Shown here piece by piece: positions 1-7,145 of a stretch of DNA of 64,000 bases. The stretch comes from CAZKGE01 sp964636405 (GTDB lineage Bacteria; Bacillota; Clostridia; Christensenellales; CAG-138). The stretch covers positions 67,451-131,450 of the forward strand of contig CAZWSI010000002.1 in assembly GCA_964636405.1 (NCBI GenBank), given 5' to 3'. Made by a program: the position numbers and the translations under genes. Below the pieces are notes generated by a model that worked only from the letters and a program-made list of their open reading frames with translations, did no database searches and was not told where the DNA came from. The stretch's first letter is position 1. Every line of letters starts with the position of its first letter.

Positions 1-364
1 TTTCCGTCACCACAGTTTCCGGCACGGGCAGGCCGCTTTCCGCAAGGAGCGCGCTCGTAAAAAACTTATCCACCGTTTTTTCCAGGGTTTTGGGTGAATT
101 TACGCAGGGCACGCCCGCGCGCTCGAGCGCGTAGAGCGCGTCCATGCGGAATATGACCTGCTCGAGCGACCCGCCCGGCACGCCGCGCAAGGCCACCGCG
201 CCGCAGGAAAGCAATGCGCGCTTTTCCTCCGGCATGCCCAGCCTGCCCGGCAGATCGGCCATGGAGAAAAAGCGGCATTCCGCGCCCAGACGCGCAAAGG
301 CCGCCGTAAGCGTCCGGGTCTGGTAGCCGCCGGGTTTGCTTGCGACGATTCCCGCGCGCGTCAT
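1..364 (-). CDS. RimK-like ATP-grasp ligase, N-terminal part (cut by window edge)
   Basis: The start ATG overlaps the stop of fhcC (ATGA), and the frame stays open for 121 codons to the window edge. The translation begins MTRAGIVASKPGGYQT and reaches NSPKTLEKTVDKFFTSALL and ESGLPVPETVVTE. This is the typical pattern of the RimK family of ATP-grasp carboxylate-amine ligases: a pre-ATP-grasp domain, then NSP...DK at the entry to the ATP-grasp fold, then G-P-P/V-T. Members add glutamate to peptides or cofactors; MptN extends the tetrahydromethanopterin side chain, and an ATP-grasp protein (Orf9) occurs in methylotroph H4MPT clusters. As the last visible gene of the fhc operon, a role in glutamylating H4MPT or a methanofuran-like cofactor is a reasonable inference, but the substrate cannot be read from this fragment. 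Confidence 0.75.
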   Translation of the reverse strand, partial: MTRAGIVASKPGGYQTRTLTAAFARLGAECRFFSMADLPGRLGMPEEKRALLSCGAVALRGVPGGSLEQVIFRMDALYALERAGVPCVNSPKTLEKTVDKFFTSALLAESGLPVPETVVTE

Positions 365-1206
365 GCGCGCGGCTCCGCGGGCACAAAGAGCTCGCCCTTG
401 CCCAGCGCCGAGGAATCGCCCCGCAAGCGGATAAGCGCGCCGTCGCCGTCCGTTTCGCAAACGGGCGCGCCGCGCTGCCGCAGCATGCGGAAAACCAGCC
501 GCAAAAACGGAAGCGAGGTTTGCGCGGCGGCCGAAAAGCCCGGCAGCGGCACGCCCGCGTCTTCGCGGCCGGTGCGCATGGTTGCCGCCCCACCCATTGG
601 CTCAAGGAAGCCTTCGGTCAGGATGATCGTTCCTCGGTCCATGCCCATGCCGAGCTTGGTCGCTTCGCCTTGCGCACCCAGATGCAGGAGGCTTTGCACA
701 AGCAGCGTGCCGCCCCGCATCGCCGCCCCGAGCGGCCCGCCCGCCGCCCCCAGCACAACCGTACCGCGCCGCATGCGGCGGCACGCGCCGCCCCGCGCCG
801 CGCCAAGCACCACGCCAAAGCCGTTTTGCATGTCCTCAAACGCGTTTTCGCCCACGTCGCCGCAAACCGTAATCTCGCCGCCGGTCATCAAGCGGCCAAG
901 GTTTGGCCCGGCGTTCCCCTCCGCGCGGATCGTTCCGGCGGCGAGGCCCTGCCCAAGGTTTGCGCCCAAAGTCAGATCGCCGCAGAGGGTAAGCCCCGGC
1001 GCTTTACAGGGCGAAACGGCAAAGAGCACGTCCGCGCGCACCGCGCCCCGCCCATAGGGGAGCGCGACAGCCGCAACGGAGCGCGCCGCGTCCTCGCCAA
1101 CAGCCCCGGAAACGACGCCCGTGTTCGCGTCCGCAAGCGCGGACAGCGGCGAAAGGTCGAGCCAGGTAACCAGCGGCTCGCGTAAACGCAGCTTGACGCC
1201 CATCAT
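361..1206 (-). CDS. fhcC: Formyltransferase/hydrolase complex subunit C (FwdC/FhcC-like)
   Basis: 281 residues. The protein has the repeated Gly-rich pattern of the FwdC/GltB-C beta-helix, for example GGEITVCGDVGENAF, MQNGFGVVLGAARGG and MRRGTVVLGAAGGPLG in the middle third. FwdC/FhcC proteins are structural beta-helix subunits of formylmethanofuran dehydrogenase and of the bacterial Fhc complex. The length (about 270-280) is normal. The start overlaps the stop of fhcA, with GGGAG six bases upstream, so translational coupling is likely. The family fold is shared with the glutamate synthase C-terminal domain, but the neighbours fhcA, fhcB and ftr settle the assignment. Confidence 0.88.
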   Translation of the reverse strand: MMGVKLRLREPLVTWLDLSPLSALADANTGVVSGAVGEDAARSVAAVALPYGRGAVRADVLFAVSPCKAPGLTLCGDLTLGANLGQGLAAGTIRAEGNAGPNLGRLMTGGEITVCGDVGENAFEDMQNGFGVVLGAARGGACRRMRRGTVVLGAAGGPLGAAMRGGTLLVQSLLHLGAQGEATKLGMGMDRGTIILTEGFLEPMGGAATMRTGREDAGVPLPGFSAAAQTSLPFLRLVFRMLRQRGAPVCETDGDGALIRLRGDSSALGKGELFVPAEPRA

Positions 1207-2720
1207 CCTTTGCTCCCTTCCCGCAGCGCGTTGTTTTCCGCCAAAAACGCATCGTCCATAAACGCTTCCTCAAAGGGCACGGGCAGGCTGTCCGCCACAA
1301 GCCCCTTCACGTATGCCCGGTCGTACGGCAGGCGCTTTGCCATCAAAATGCGCTTGTCCGCCGCGCCGGCTCCCATCCTCGCGCCGCTCTTGAACACATA
1401 GGCAGGCTCGGCGAACATGCGCGCCCTGTCCGCGTTTTCCCGGTAAAGCACGATATCCGCGTCCGCGCCCACGGCAAGGCTCCCCTTGTGCGGCATGCCG
1501 AGGCAGCGTGCGGGGCCGGAGCGGGTCATGGCGGCAATCTCCGAGAGCGTATACTGGCGGCTCAGCTCGCCCAGACAGGAGCGGCTGCGCGCCTTTTGAT
1601 TGAGCTTTTTTGCCTCCTCATCCCGGAAGGCCTTGTCCATAAGCACCCGGACAAGATACGGATACGCCCAGAATGGGCCGCCGTTTGGATGATCGGTGGT
1701 GAGAAAGATGCGGGAAGGGTCATAGCTTAGCAGCATGAGCTCCACGCCCGCAAGCCACTGTACCGAGCCCATATAATCGTTTTTATAGCGAAGCGGCAGC
1801 ACGCCGAAGGCCCCGTCCGCCTGCCAAAGCTGGGAGGCAAAGCCGCTGTGCCGCTTGCCCGCCGCAAGACCTTTGGCAAAGCCCGCGTCCGCCGTAACCA
1901 CGGCGGCGTTGCCAAACACCACAGCCCCCGCGTCGGCGGTCAAATTCGGATTCTCGTCGAGGATGCGCGCAAGCTCCGGCCCCGCCGAAACCGTATGCCC
2001 CTCGCCGTCCTCCTTATAGCCATAAAACTGCAAATGCGCAAGATGAAGCCTGCGCCCCTCCGCGCGCCGGGCGGTTTCCGCAATCCGCTCATACGCGCCG
2101 CGCCGCCCGAGAAAGGGATGATGCAGATGCAGCGCATGCGGGAGGCCAAGGCGCTCGTTGGCCGCGAGCAGCCGCTCGACAAGGTGCGCGGCGGGCAATT
2201 CGCCCTCCTCCTCGCCCCCGCGCGGGTTGATACACTTGAGCCCATAGCCGCCCGAAACCTCGAGCAAAAAGGAGAGGTACGCATCCAGCGCCTCGTCCGA
2301 GCCGCGCGCGGCAAGCGCAAGGAGCGTAGGGTTCTCTCCCACCCAGGTGAGATTGGCCATATCCGGCCCGGGCACGGCATGCTCCTCCAGAAAGGCCTGC
2401 CGCGCCGAAAGCGCCGGGAGCGCCGCGTTGACGACCGTCGTATAGCCCATGGCCGCGTAGCGCGCGCCAAGCTCCATGGCAGTGGGCGCGAGCGCGCGCA
2501 TGCCGCCGTCGCGCAGGAGCTGGAGCGGATAGCCCGCCGCGTGCGCGTGGATATCGACAGCGCCCGCCATGGCCGCAAGCCCGGCAGCGTCGAGCGTGTC
2601 CGTGACCCGCTCCGGCGCGCCATTTGACGCAAGCTTGCCGTTTTCGATGAACAAATCGCCCGTTTCGCCGTTTTTGCCGCTTGCCGGATCAAAAAGCCGC
2701 GCGTTTGTGATTTTCAGCAT
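1203..2720 (-). CDS. fhcA: Formyltransferase/hydrolase complex subunit A (FwdA/FhcA amidohydrolase)
   Basis: 505 residues, amidohydrolase superfamily. Visible signatures are the metal ligands DIHAHAAG (His58/His60), the lysine in GLKCINPRGG (Lys162, the position carboxylated in FwdA), HALHLHHPFLG (about 195-204), LHLAHLQFYGY (about 225-235) and TTDHPNGGP (341-349). All are hallmarks of FwdA/FhcA. In methylotrophs FhcA hydrolyses formyl-methylofuran to formate; in methanogens FwdA works in the reverse direction. The start at 2720 is chosen because GGAGG lies about 8 bases upstream and the homology begins at MLKITNARLFDP; an upstream in-frame start would add 26 unrelated residues. It overlaps the 3' end of fhcB by 7 bases. 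All expected catalytic positions look intact, so this should be an active hydrolase. Confidence 0.92.
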   Translation of the reverse strand: MLKITNARLFDPASGKNGETGDLFIENGKLASNGAPERVTDTLDAAGLAAMAGAVDIHAHAAGYPLQLLRDGGMRALAPTAMELGARYAAMGYTTVVNAALPALSARQAFLEEHAVPGPDMANLTWVGENPTLLALAARGSDEALDAYLSFLLEVSGGYGLKCINPRGGEEEGELPAAHLVERLLAANERLGLPHALHLHHPFLGRRGAYERIAETARRAEGRRLHLAHLQFYGYKEDGEGHTVSAGPELARILDENPNLTADAGAVVFGNAAVVTADAGFAKGLAAGKRHSGFASQLWQADGAFGVLPLRYKNDYMGSVQWLAGVELMLLSYDPSRIFLTTDHPNGGPFWAYPYLVRVLMDKAFRDEEAKKLNQKARSRSCLGELSRQYTLSEIAAMTRSGPARCLGMPHKGSLAVGADADIVLYRENADRARMFAEPAYVFKSGARMGAGAADKRILMAKRLPYDRAYVKGLVADSLPVPFEEAFMDDAFLAENNALREGSKG

Positions 2721-3331
2721 GCCGCCACCTCCGTTATCAATGCGTCGAGCAGCGCGGAAAGCAAAAAAAGCGGGCTCTCCGCACCCGGCGGCACGCAAAC
2801 GGGCACACCGTCGGTTCTAAGCGCCGTGCCGCCCTCCCCCGCGCCAAAGGACGCGGCGGGCACAAAGAGCGCGGCGCGCGGCGCAAGCTCTGCCGCTCCG
2901 CCCAGCACAAGCAAGGGCACGCCCCCTTCCGCGCCGAGGCAATCGGGGAGCGTATCGCAATGTCCCACAAGCAGCGCGCAGTCCACAGCCTTCGCGCGCA
3001 AAAGCGCATCGAGCGAAAAAATCGCGTCCGGGTGCGGCGCGCCGTTTGTAAAGCGCGCGGAGAGCCCGCCCGCTTCCTCGAGCAGCACCTCGCACGCGCC
3101 CGCGCGGTTATCCGTAACGGGCTCGCCCTCGGGGGCCTCCCCGCCCTCCGCAAAGAGGCCGGCCCCGGCCCATGCGGGCCGCTCCACGCTCACGCAGCAG
3201 GAAAGCGCGCGGGCCAGGCGCGCGCAACGCCTTTGGTTCTCCATGGACAGGCCGTACAGGCCAAACAGCACCGGCGCGCGGCTCGCCGCCAGCTTGTCCG
3301 CCAAAGCGCGGACGGCCTCCCGCTCGCTCAT
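2714..3331 (-). CDS. fhcB: Formyltransferase/hydrolase complex subunit B (shortened FwdB/FhcB-like)
   Basis: 205 residues, clearly shorter than FwdB (over 400) and shorter than methylotroph FhcB. The C-terminal half is recognisable: DCALLVGHCDTLPD followed by FVPAASFGAGEGGTALRTDG corresponds to the FwdB segment around DP-FP and EAGGTAYRMDGVP. The N-terminal CxxC/4Fe-4S region of FwdB is absent, and the middle around ENRAGACEVLLEE is compressed. Loss of redox cofactor sites is known for bacterial FhcB, which acts only as scaffold and cofactor platform; here the reduction goes further. A strong AGGAGG lies 8 bases before the ATG, and the start overlaps the stop of ftr, so the short form is the real product and not a mis-chosen start. 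The identity rests partly on the neighbours. Confidence 0.78.
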   Translation of the reverse strand: MSEREAVRALADKLAASRAPVLFGLYGLSMENQRRCARLARALSCCVSVERPAWAGAGLFAEGGEAPEGEPVTDNRAGACEVLLEEAGGLSARFTNGAPHPDAIFSLDALLRAKAVDCALLVGHCDTLPDCLGAEGGVPLLVLGGAAELAPRAALFVPAASFGAGEGGTALRTDGVPVCVPPGAESPLFLLSALLDALITEVAAC

Positions 3332-4221
3332 CGCCCCGCCTCCTCCGCTAAAATCTCATATAAAGGATAATGCACCTTGCCCAGCGTGCCGCCATAATTG
3401 CCCGCCGTAATCTCCACCACGCCCTCGATGGCCGCGGCCAGAACGCCCGCCGCCATGGCGCGGCGGATGTCGCCTTCGCGGGCGCCGCAGAGCACCAATT
3501 CATAGCAGCAGTTGGCGTCCTCGGGCAGGAGCGTGTCCGCTTCGTTGCGCAGAGTCGGGCAGAAGCGGTGGTAGGTCGAGGCGGTGAGCATTTTGTATTT
3601 TGAGCCCACCTTGCTGCCGCTGCGCACGATGCCGCCCGGGAAGGGCAAAATCACGCCGCCCGAGGCGCGTATGGCGGAAACGGCCTTTTCCGCCGCCAGC
3701 CGCGTGCGCGCCCGATCACGCCCCAAAAGAATTAAATTGCTGTCCGAACCGTTTTCAAAGCTGCCGAACTGCTCCTCGACAAGAAACTCCCCGTCCATGA
3801 CCGGGATGCGCCAAAAGCGCCGGCCAAAGAGGAGCTTGCTCGCCTGCCGCCCATCGCCGAAATAGCGCAGCGCCTTGCCCACGGGGATGGGCTCGCCCCC
3901 CTCCCAGCCGTTCAAGCAGGCCGTGGTGGGGCAGGTCATCACGCACTGGCCCACGCGGGCAAGCGTTTGCTCGGCCACGCGCTTGTGGTTCATGGACATG
4001 AGCACGACGGATACCCCGGGCCTGCCGTCCGGCCCGCTTGCAAACGCGCTCTCAATATCCGCCTCGCACCCGCAGGCGATGATGGACGTGGCAAAGCCCG
4101 TGGCCTTGCGCCCCGCCTCCAGCGCCCAGTCCATTGTGTCCGCCGTGATGAGAAAGCGCGTACCCGCCATAGAAAAACCCTCCGCGTAGGTATCCGCGAT
4201 CCGTACGCCGTTTATCTCCAT
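3328..4221 (-). CDS. fhcD: Formylmethanofuran:tetrahydromethanopterin formyltransferase (Ftr/FhcD)
   Basis: 297 residues, the normal length for Ftr. Family signatures run through the whole protein: MEINGVRIADTYAEGF at the start, ATGFATSIIACGCEADIE, GDGRQASKLLFGRRFWRIPV, ILPFPGGIVRSGSKVGSKY, FCPTLRNEADTLLP and ITAGNYGGTLGKVHYPLY at the end. Ftr transfers the formyl group between H4MPT and a methanofuran-type carrier. The start is fixed by AAAGGAGG seven bases upstream; the reading frame extends further upstream, but that part is the promoter region. First gene of the operon, with fhcB overlapping its stop by 4 bases. A TTGACA-17-TATCAT promoter lies just upstream. Confidence 0.95.
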   Translation of the reverse strand: MEINGVRIADTYAEGFSMAGTRFLITADTMDWALEAGRKATGFATSIIACGCEADIESAFASGPDGRPGVSVVLMSMNHKRVAEQTLARVGQCVMTCPTTACLNGWEGGEPIPVGKALRYFGDGRQASKLLFGRRFWRIPVMDGEFLVEEQFGSFENGSDSNLILLGRDRARTRLAAEKAVSAIRASGGVILPFPGGIVRSGSKVGSKYKMLTASTYHRFCPTLRNEADTLLPEDANCCYELVLCGAREGDIRRAMAAGVLAAAIEGVVEITAGNYGGTLGKVHYPLYEILAEEAGR

Positions 4222-4285
4222 GTCCGGGCCTCCTTTGTGTGGATTTTTTCTTTCCGCGCGCAATGCGCAGCGATTTACAGAATTG

Positions 4286-4314
4286 ATGATATGCCGCCGA
4301 CGCCCCGCTGTCAA
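4286..4314 (-). promoter_or_regulatory. Promoter of the fhc operon
   Basis: On the minus strand TTGACA (4309-4314) and TATCAT (4286-4291) are separated by exactly 17 bases, about 65 bases ahead of the fhcD start. This is a near-consensus sigma-A promoter and implies that the operon is well expressed when not repressed. Confidence 0.75.
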
Positions 4315-4328
4315 TCGTCCGGGCGGAT

Positions 4329-4362
4329 GTGCAAAAAATACTTGCACAAAATTGCAAATGCT
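4329..4362. promoter_or_regulatory. Putative operator between the divergent promoters
   Basis: A perfect inverted repeat GTGCAA-N7-TTGCAC (4329-4347) is followed by a second TTGCAA and a TTGC half site (to about 4364). It sits between the -35 boxes of the fhc promoter and of the aldolase/SorC operon. The SorC-type regulator encoded at 5203-6180 is the obvious candidate to bind here. The inverted repeat is seen; the binding protein is inferred. Confidence 0.5.
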
Positions 4363-4372
4363 TGCGAATTCG

Positions 4373-4401
4373 TTGACACAGCGCCGCGCGTCCCCCATAA
4401 T
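4373..4401 (+). promoter_or_regulatory. Promoter of the aldolase/SorC/ABC operon
   Basis: TTGACA (4373-4378) and CATAAT (4396-4401) are spaced by 17 bases, about 65 bases upstream of the first gene of the plus-strand operon. Near-consensus sigma-A promoter, back to back with the fhc promoter. Confidence 0.75.
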
Positions 4402-4467
4402 AACAGCATCGGAGACTTGTCCCTTCAGCTTATCTGGTATAAGAATTTTTGCAGCACGGAGGCTCCC

Positions 4468-5196
4468 ATGAACGGACTGAAACGCAACCTCGCCAAGCTC
4501 TTTTGCAACGACGGAAAGCTTTTTATCATGGCAATGGATCACGCCCAGTGCGGTTTAACGGACGGGCTGACGGATATCGGCGGCCTGCTTGCCCGCCGCG
4601 CGGAAACGCGGCTCGACGGCTTTTTGCTCAACGTAGGCATCGCGCCGCGCATGGCGGAGGGCGCGCTGCTAAGGAAAAAGCTCGCGCTGCGCACCTCCTT
4701 TGGCGGCACGAAGCTGGGCAATATGTCCAACGTGCACAAGAACCATGTCAGCCCCGAAACGGCGCTCCGCCTTGGCGCGGACGCTGTGGTGCTGATGATG
4801 GTGGTGGGCGGCGACGATCACGAAAGCCTCCAGGACGCGGCAAGCGCCATCGACGGCTATCACCGTTTCGGCATCCCCGTAATCGCGGAGATTCTCTGCG
4901 CGGACATGGCCAAAACGCAGACCTTCGACGTGCAGGCAAACGGCGCGCGCGTGGCGGCGGAGCTGGGCGCGGACGTGGTGAAGGGCTTTTATACGGAGGA
5001 TTTCGCGCGCGTGGTGGAAAACTGCCCCGTGCCCTTTATCCTGGCGGGCGGCCCCAAGGGCGCGGATATCAACGATATCGCGCGCGTCGCCGTCGGCGCG
5101 GGGGTCAAGGGCTTTGCCTTCGGCCGCAATCTGTTTCAGGCTGAAAACGCGGAGCGCGCAATCAGCGAGCTTGCGGATATTCTGCACGGAGCATAA
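4468..5196 (+). CDS. Class I aldolase, FbaB/LsrF (DeoC/DhnA) family
   Basis: 242 residues, a single (beta/alpha)8 domain. The N-terminal FIMAMDHAQCGLTDGL matches the AMDHG signature of FbaB/LsrF aldolases, and ADVVKGFYTEDF contains the lysine expected to form the Schiff base; ILAGGPKGAD and GFAFGRN form the phosphate-binding end. Such enzymes cleave or condense phosphorylated ketoses, or act as thiolase-like enzymes on AI-2 products. CGGAGG precedes the ATG by about 6 bases. It is the first gene of a twelve-gene operon with a regulator, dehydrogenase, kinase-like protein and sugar importer, which argues for a catabolic role on an imported carbohydrate. It does not resemble MfnB, the methanofuran-ring aldolase. 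The exact substrate is unknown. Confidence 0.82.
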   Translation: MNGLKRNLAKLFCNDGKLFIMAMDHAQCGLTDGLTDIGGLLARRAETRLDGFLLNVGIAPRMAEGALLRKKLALRTSFGGTKLGNMSNVHKNHVSPETALRLGADAVVLMMVVGGDDHESLQDAASAIDGYHRFGIPVIAEILCADMAKTQTFDVQANGARVAAELGADVVKGFYTEDFARVVENCPVPFILAGGPKGADINDIARVAVGAGVKGFAFGRNLFQAENAERAISELADILHGA

Positions 5197-5202
5197 GCCG
5201 TC

Positions 5203-6180
5203 ATGACCAAGAAGCCCGAGATCACGCTTTTATACCGCATTGCCAAGAGCTATTATGTCGATAAGCTCTCGCAAAACCAGATTGCGGAGATGGAGAACAT
5301 TTCCCGCTCGCAGATCTCGCGCCTGCTCGATCGCGCCGAAAAGCTGGGCATCGTCCGCATTTCGGTTTCCATGCCCGAGGACCCCGACCTCTCGGCGCTG
5401 GCGGAATCCGTCGCCCGGGGGCTGCGGCTGCACGAGGTAATCGTCGCGCCCGTAGAAGACGGCGGGGACGACCCGGAGCGCGTGGCCGAAGCCATCGCGG
5501 TGGCCGCCGCGCAGTATCTGCCCAAGGCGCTCAAGGGCTGCAAAACCGTGGGATTGGGCTGGGGGCAGACCATGTATCGCATGTCGCTCCGGCTTTCCTA
5601 CCGCAACGCGGGCGACGATCGTATTTACGTGCCGCTTGTCGGCATGTCGGGCACGTCGAGCCCGTGCCTGCAAATCAACACCATTGTCGACCGCGTGGCG
5701 GAGCGCCACCGGGCGCGCAGCTATTTTGTGGGCGTGCCCGCCTACCGGGCGCTGGGCTTCCAGCTTTCCGAAATTGAGGAGCAGCGCGTGGGCAAGCTCA
5801 CGCAATATTGGTCCTCGCTCGACGCGGCCGTGGTGGGGCTTGGCGGCTCGCCGCATCAGGAGAGCTTTTTCGTGTGCGAAATCGACCCGCGTTACGCGGC
5901 CGAGGTCGTGGCAAGCGGCGCGCAGGGGGATATTCTGTCCCACTTCTTCCGCTCGGACGGAAGCATATTCGACTTCGAAAACGACTATCAGCAGATCGCC
6001 TACGACATCAGGCGGCTGCCGCGCGTGAAACGGGTTATTTGCCTCGCGGGCGGGCAGGACAAGATCAACGCGATTTTGACCGCCGCGCGCATGCGATTCT
6101 TTTCAACGCTGGTTACGGACAGCGACACAGCCAAGGCATTCTATGATATTATCAGAACACGGGGGACAGACGCACTATGA
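5203..6180 (+). CDS. SorC-family transcriptional regulator
   Basis: 325 residues. The N-terminal winged helix-turn-helix covers about residues 8-60 (LSQNQIAEMENISRSQISRL), and the rest is the sugar-binding domain of the SorC/DeoR(Bacillus)/CggR family, with GLGWGQTMYRM, PLVGMSG and VVGLGGSPHQ. These proteins bind phosphosugar effectors and act as repressors or activators of the operons they sit in. It starts 6 bases after the aldolase and overlaps the dehydrogenase by 4 bases. The inverted repeat at 4329-4347 is the likely target. Its place inside the operon suggests autoregulation. Confidence 0.9.
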   Translation: MTKKPEITLLYRIAKSYYVDKLSQNQIAEMENISRSQISRLLDRAEKLGIVRISVSMPEDPDLSALAESVARGLRLHEVIVAPVEDGGDDPERVAEAIAVAAAQYLPKALKGCKTVGLGWGQTMYRMSLRLSYRNAGDDRIYVPLVGMSGTSSPCLQINTIVDRVAERHRARSYFVGVPAYRALGFQLSEIEEQRVGKLTQYWSSLDAAVVGLGGSPHQESFFVCEIDPRYAAEVVASGAQGDILSHFFRSDGSIFDFENDYQQIAYDIRRLPRVKRVICLAGGQDKINAILTAARMRFFSTLVTDSDTAKAFYDIIRTRGTDAL

Positions 6181-7145
6181 AAGCGCTCATGTATGTTGAA
6201 AAAGAAAAGCTGGAGCTTCAGGACGTTCCCAAGCCCGAGGGCGAATGCATCGTCCGCGTGACGGGCTGCTGCATCTGCGGCACGGACATGAAGGCCCTTA
6301 TGCACGGGCATCCGAGCTTTGTGCCGCCGAGCATTCTGGGGCACGAATTCTGCGGGGTGATCGACAAGGCCCCCGCATGCTCCGGCCTTGTGCCGGGCGA
6401 CCCGGTCGTGGTCGCGCCCTACGGCGAATGCGGCGTGTGCGAAAGCTGCGCGCATGGCGCGGAGGCCTTCTGCACGCACAAGCGCAAGGTATCCTCCGGG
6501 GCGTTTTGCGAATATGTTTCCGTACCGGCGGATTTTATCGCGGACGGCGTGATCAAGCTCCCGGCGCAGGACGACGCGTATACGCTCGTCGAGCCGCTTT
6601 CCTGCGTGCTGCTCGCGCGCGAGCGGCTCCGCATTCGGGAAGGCAGCCGCGTGCTCATCGCGGGCGGCGGGCCCATGGGCACGCTCTTTGCGCTCACGCT
6701 CCTTGACGAGGGAATTATGACGGACGTATCCGAGCCCAATGAAAGCCGCCGCAAAATGCTTGCCGAGCTGGGCGTTCCCGTGTTCGCGCCCGAGGCGCTC
6801 GACGCGCGGAATTACGACAATATCGTGGTCGCGGTCAATATACCCAGCCTTGTCGAGCAATATGTGCGCGCCATCCGCGCAAACGGCACGGTGCACGTGT
6901 TTGCCGGGCTTTCCAAGGGCACGGACCTCGCGCTGGACGCGGCCGCCCTCCATTATCGGGGCGTGACGGTGACCGGCACCTCCGGCTTTACGCTCGCCAC
7001 CTTCCGCGCGGCGTTTGCGCTCATTGAAAAGAATCCCGCCCATTACCGGCGGCTCATTACGCTTACGACCGATCTTGCGGGCGCGGCGGAAGCCTTCCGC
7101 ACCCTCGCGGCGGGCGAGGCGCTCAAGGTTTTGATCCGGCCATGA
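6177..7145 (+). CDS. Zinc-dependent alcohol dehydrogenase (MDR family)
   Basis: 322 residues. The GroES-like domain has the catalytic zinc ligands CCICGTDM and GHEFCG, and a structural zinc lobe GECGVCESCAHGAEAFC. The Rossmann domain begins with VLIAGGGPMGTLFAL. The protein resembles sorbitol and threonine dehydrogenases of the medium-chain family, but is about 20-30 residues shorter in the C-terminal part. It overlaps both neighbours by 4 bases (ATGA), so it is translationally coupled within the operon. The likely job is oxidation of an imported polyol or of a sugar hydroxyl with NAD(P). Confidence 0.88.
   Translation: MKALMYVEKEKLELQDVPKPEGECIVRVTGCCICGTDMKALMHGHPSFVPPSILGHEFCGVIDKAPACSGLVPGDPVVVAPYGECGVCESCAHGAEAFCTHKRKVSSGAFCEYVSVPADFIADGVIKLPAQDDAYTLVEPLSCVLLARERLRIREGSRVLIAGGGPMGTLFALTLLDEGIMTDVSEPNESRRKMLAELGVPVFAPEALDARNYDNIVVAVNIPSLVEQYVRAIRANGTVHVFAGLSKGTDLALDAAALHYRGVTVTGTSGFTLATFRAAFALIEKNPAHYRRLITLTTDLAGAAEAFRTLAAGEALKVLIRP

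Noticed and set aside
2714..3331. A molybdenum/tungsten formylmethanofuran dehydrogenase subunit (true FwdB)
   Set aside because: No cysteine cluster, no metal-pterin binding part, far too short; no FwdD/F/G genes nearby.
340..3410. Long plus-strand open frames opposite the fhc genes
   Set aside because: They are rich in Arg, Ala, Pro and His, lack ribosome binding sites and family motifs, and lie opposite well-recognised genes; open antisense frames are normal at this GC content.
4468..5196. MfnB (methanofuran-ring synthase) as identity of the aldolase
   Set aside because: The AMDH signature and Schiff-base segment fit FbaB/LsrF; the characteristic MfnB N-terminal sequence is not there.
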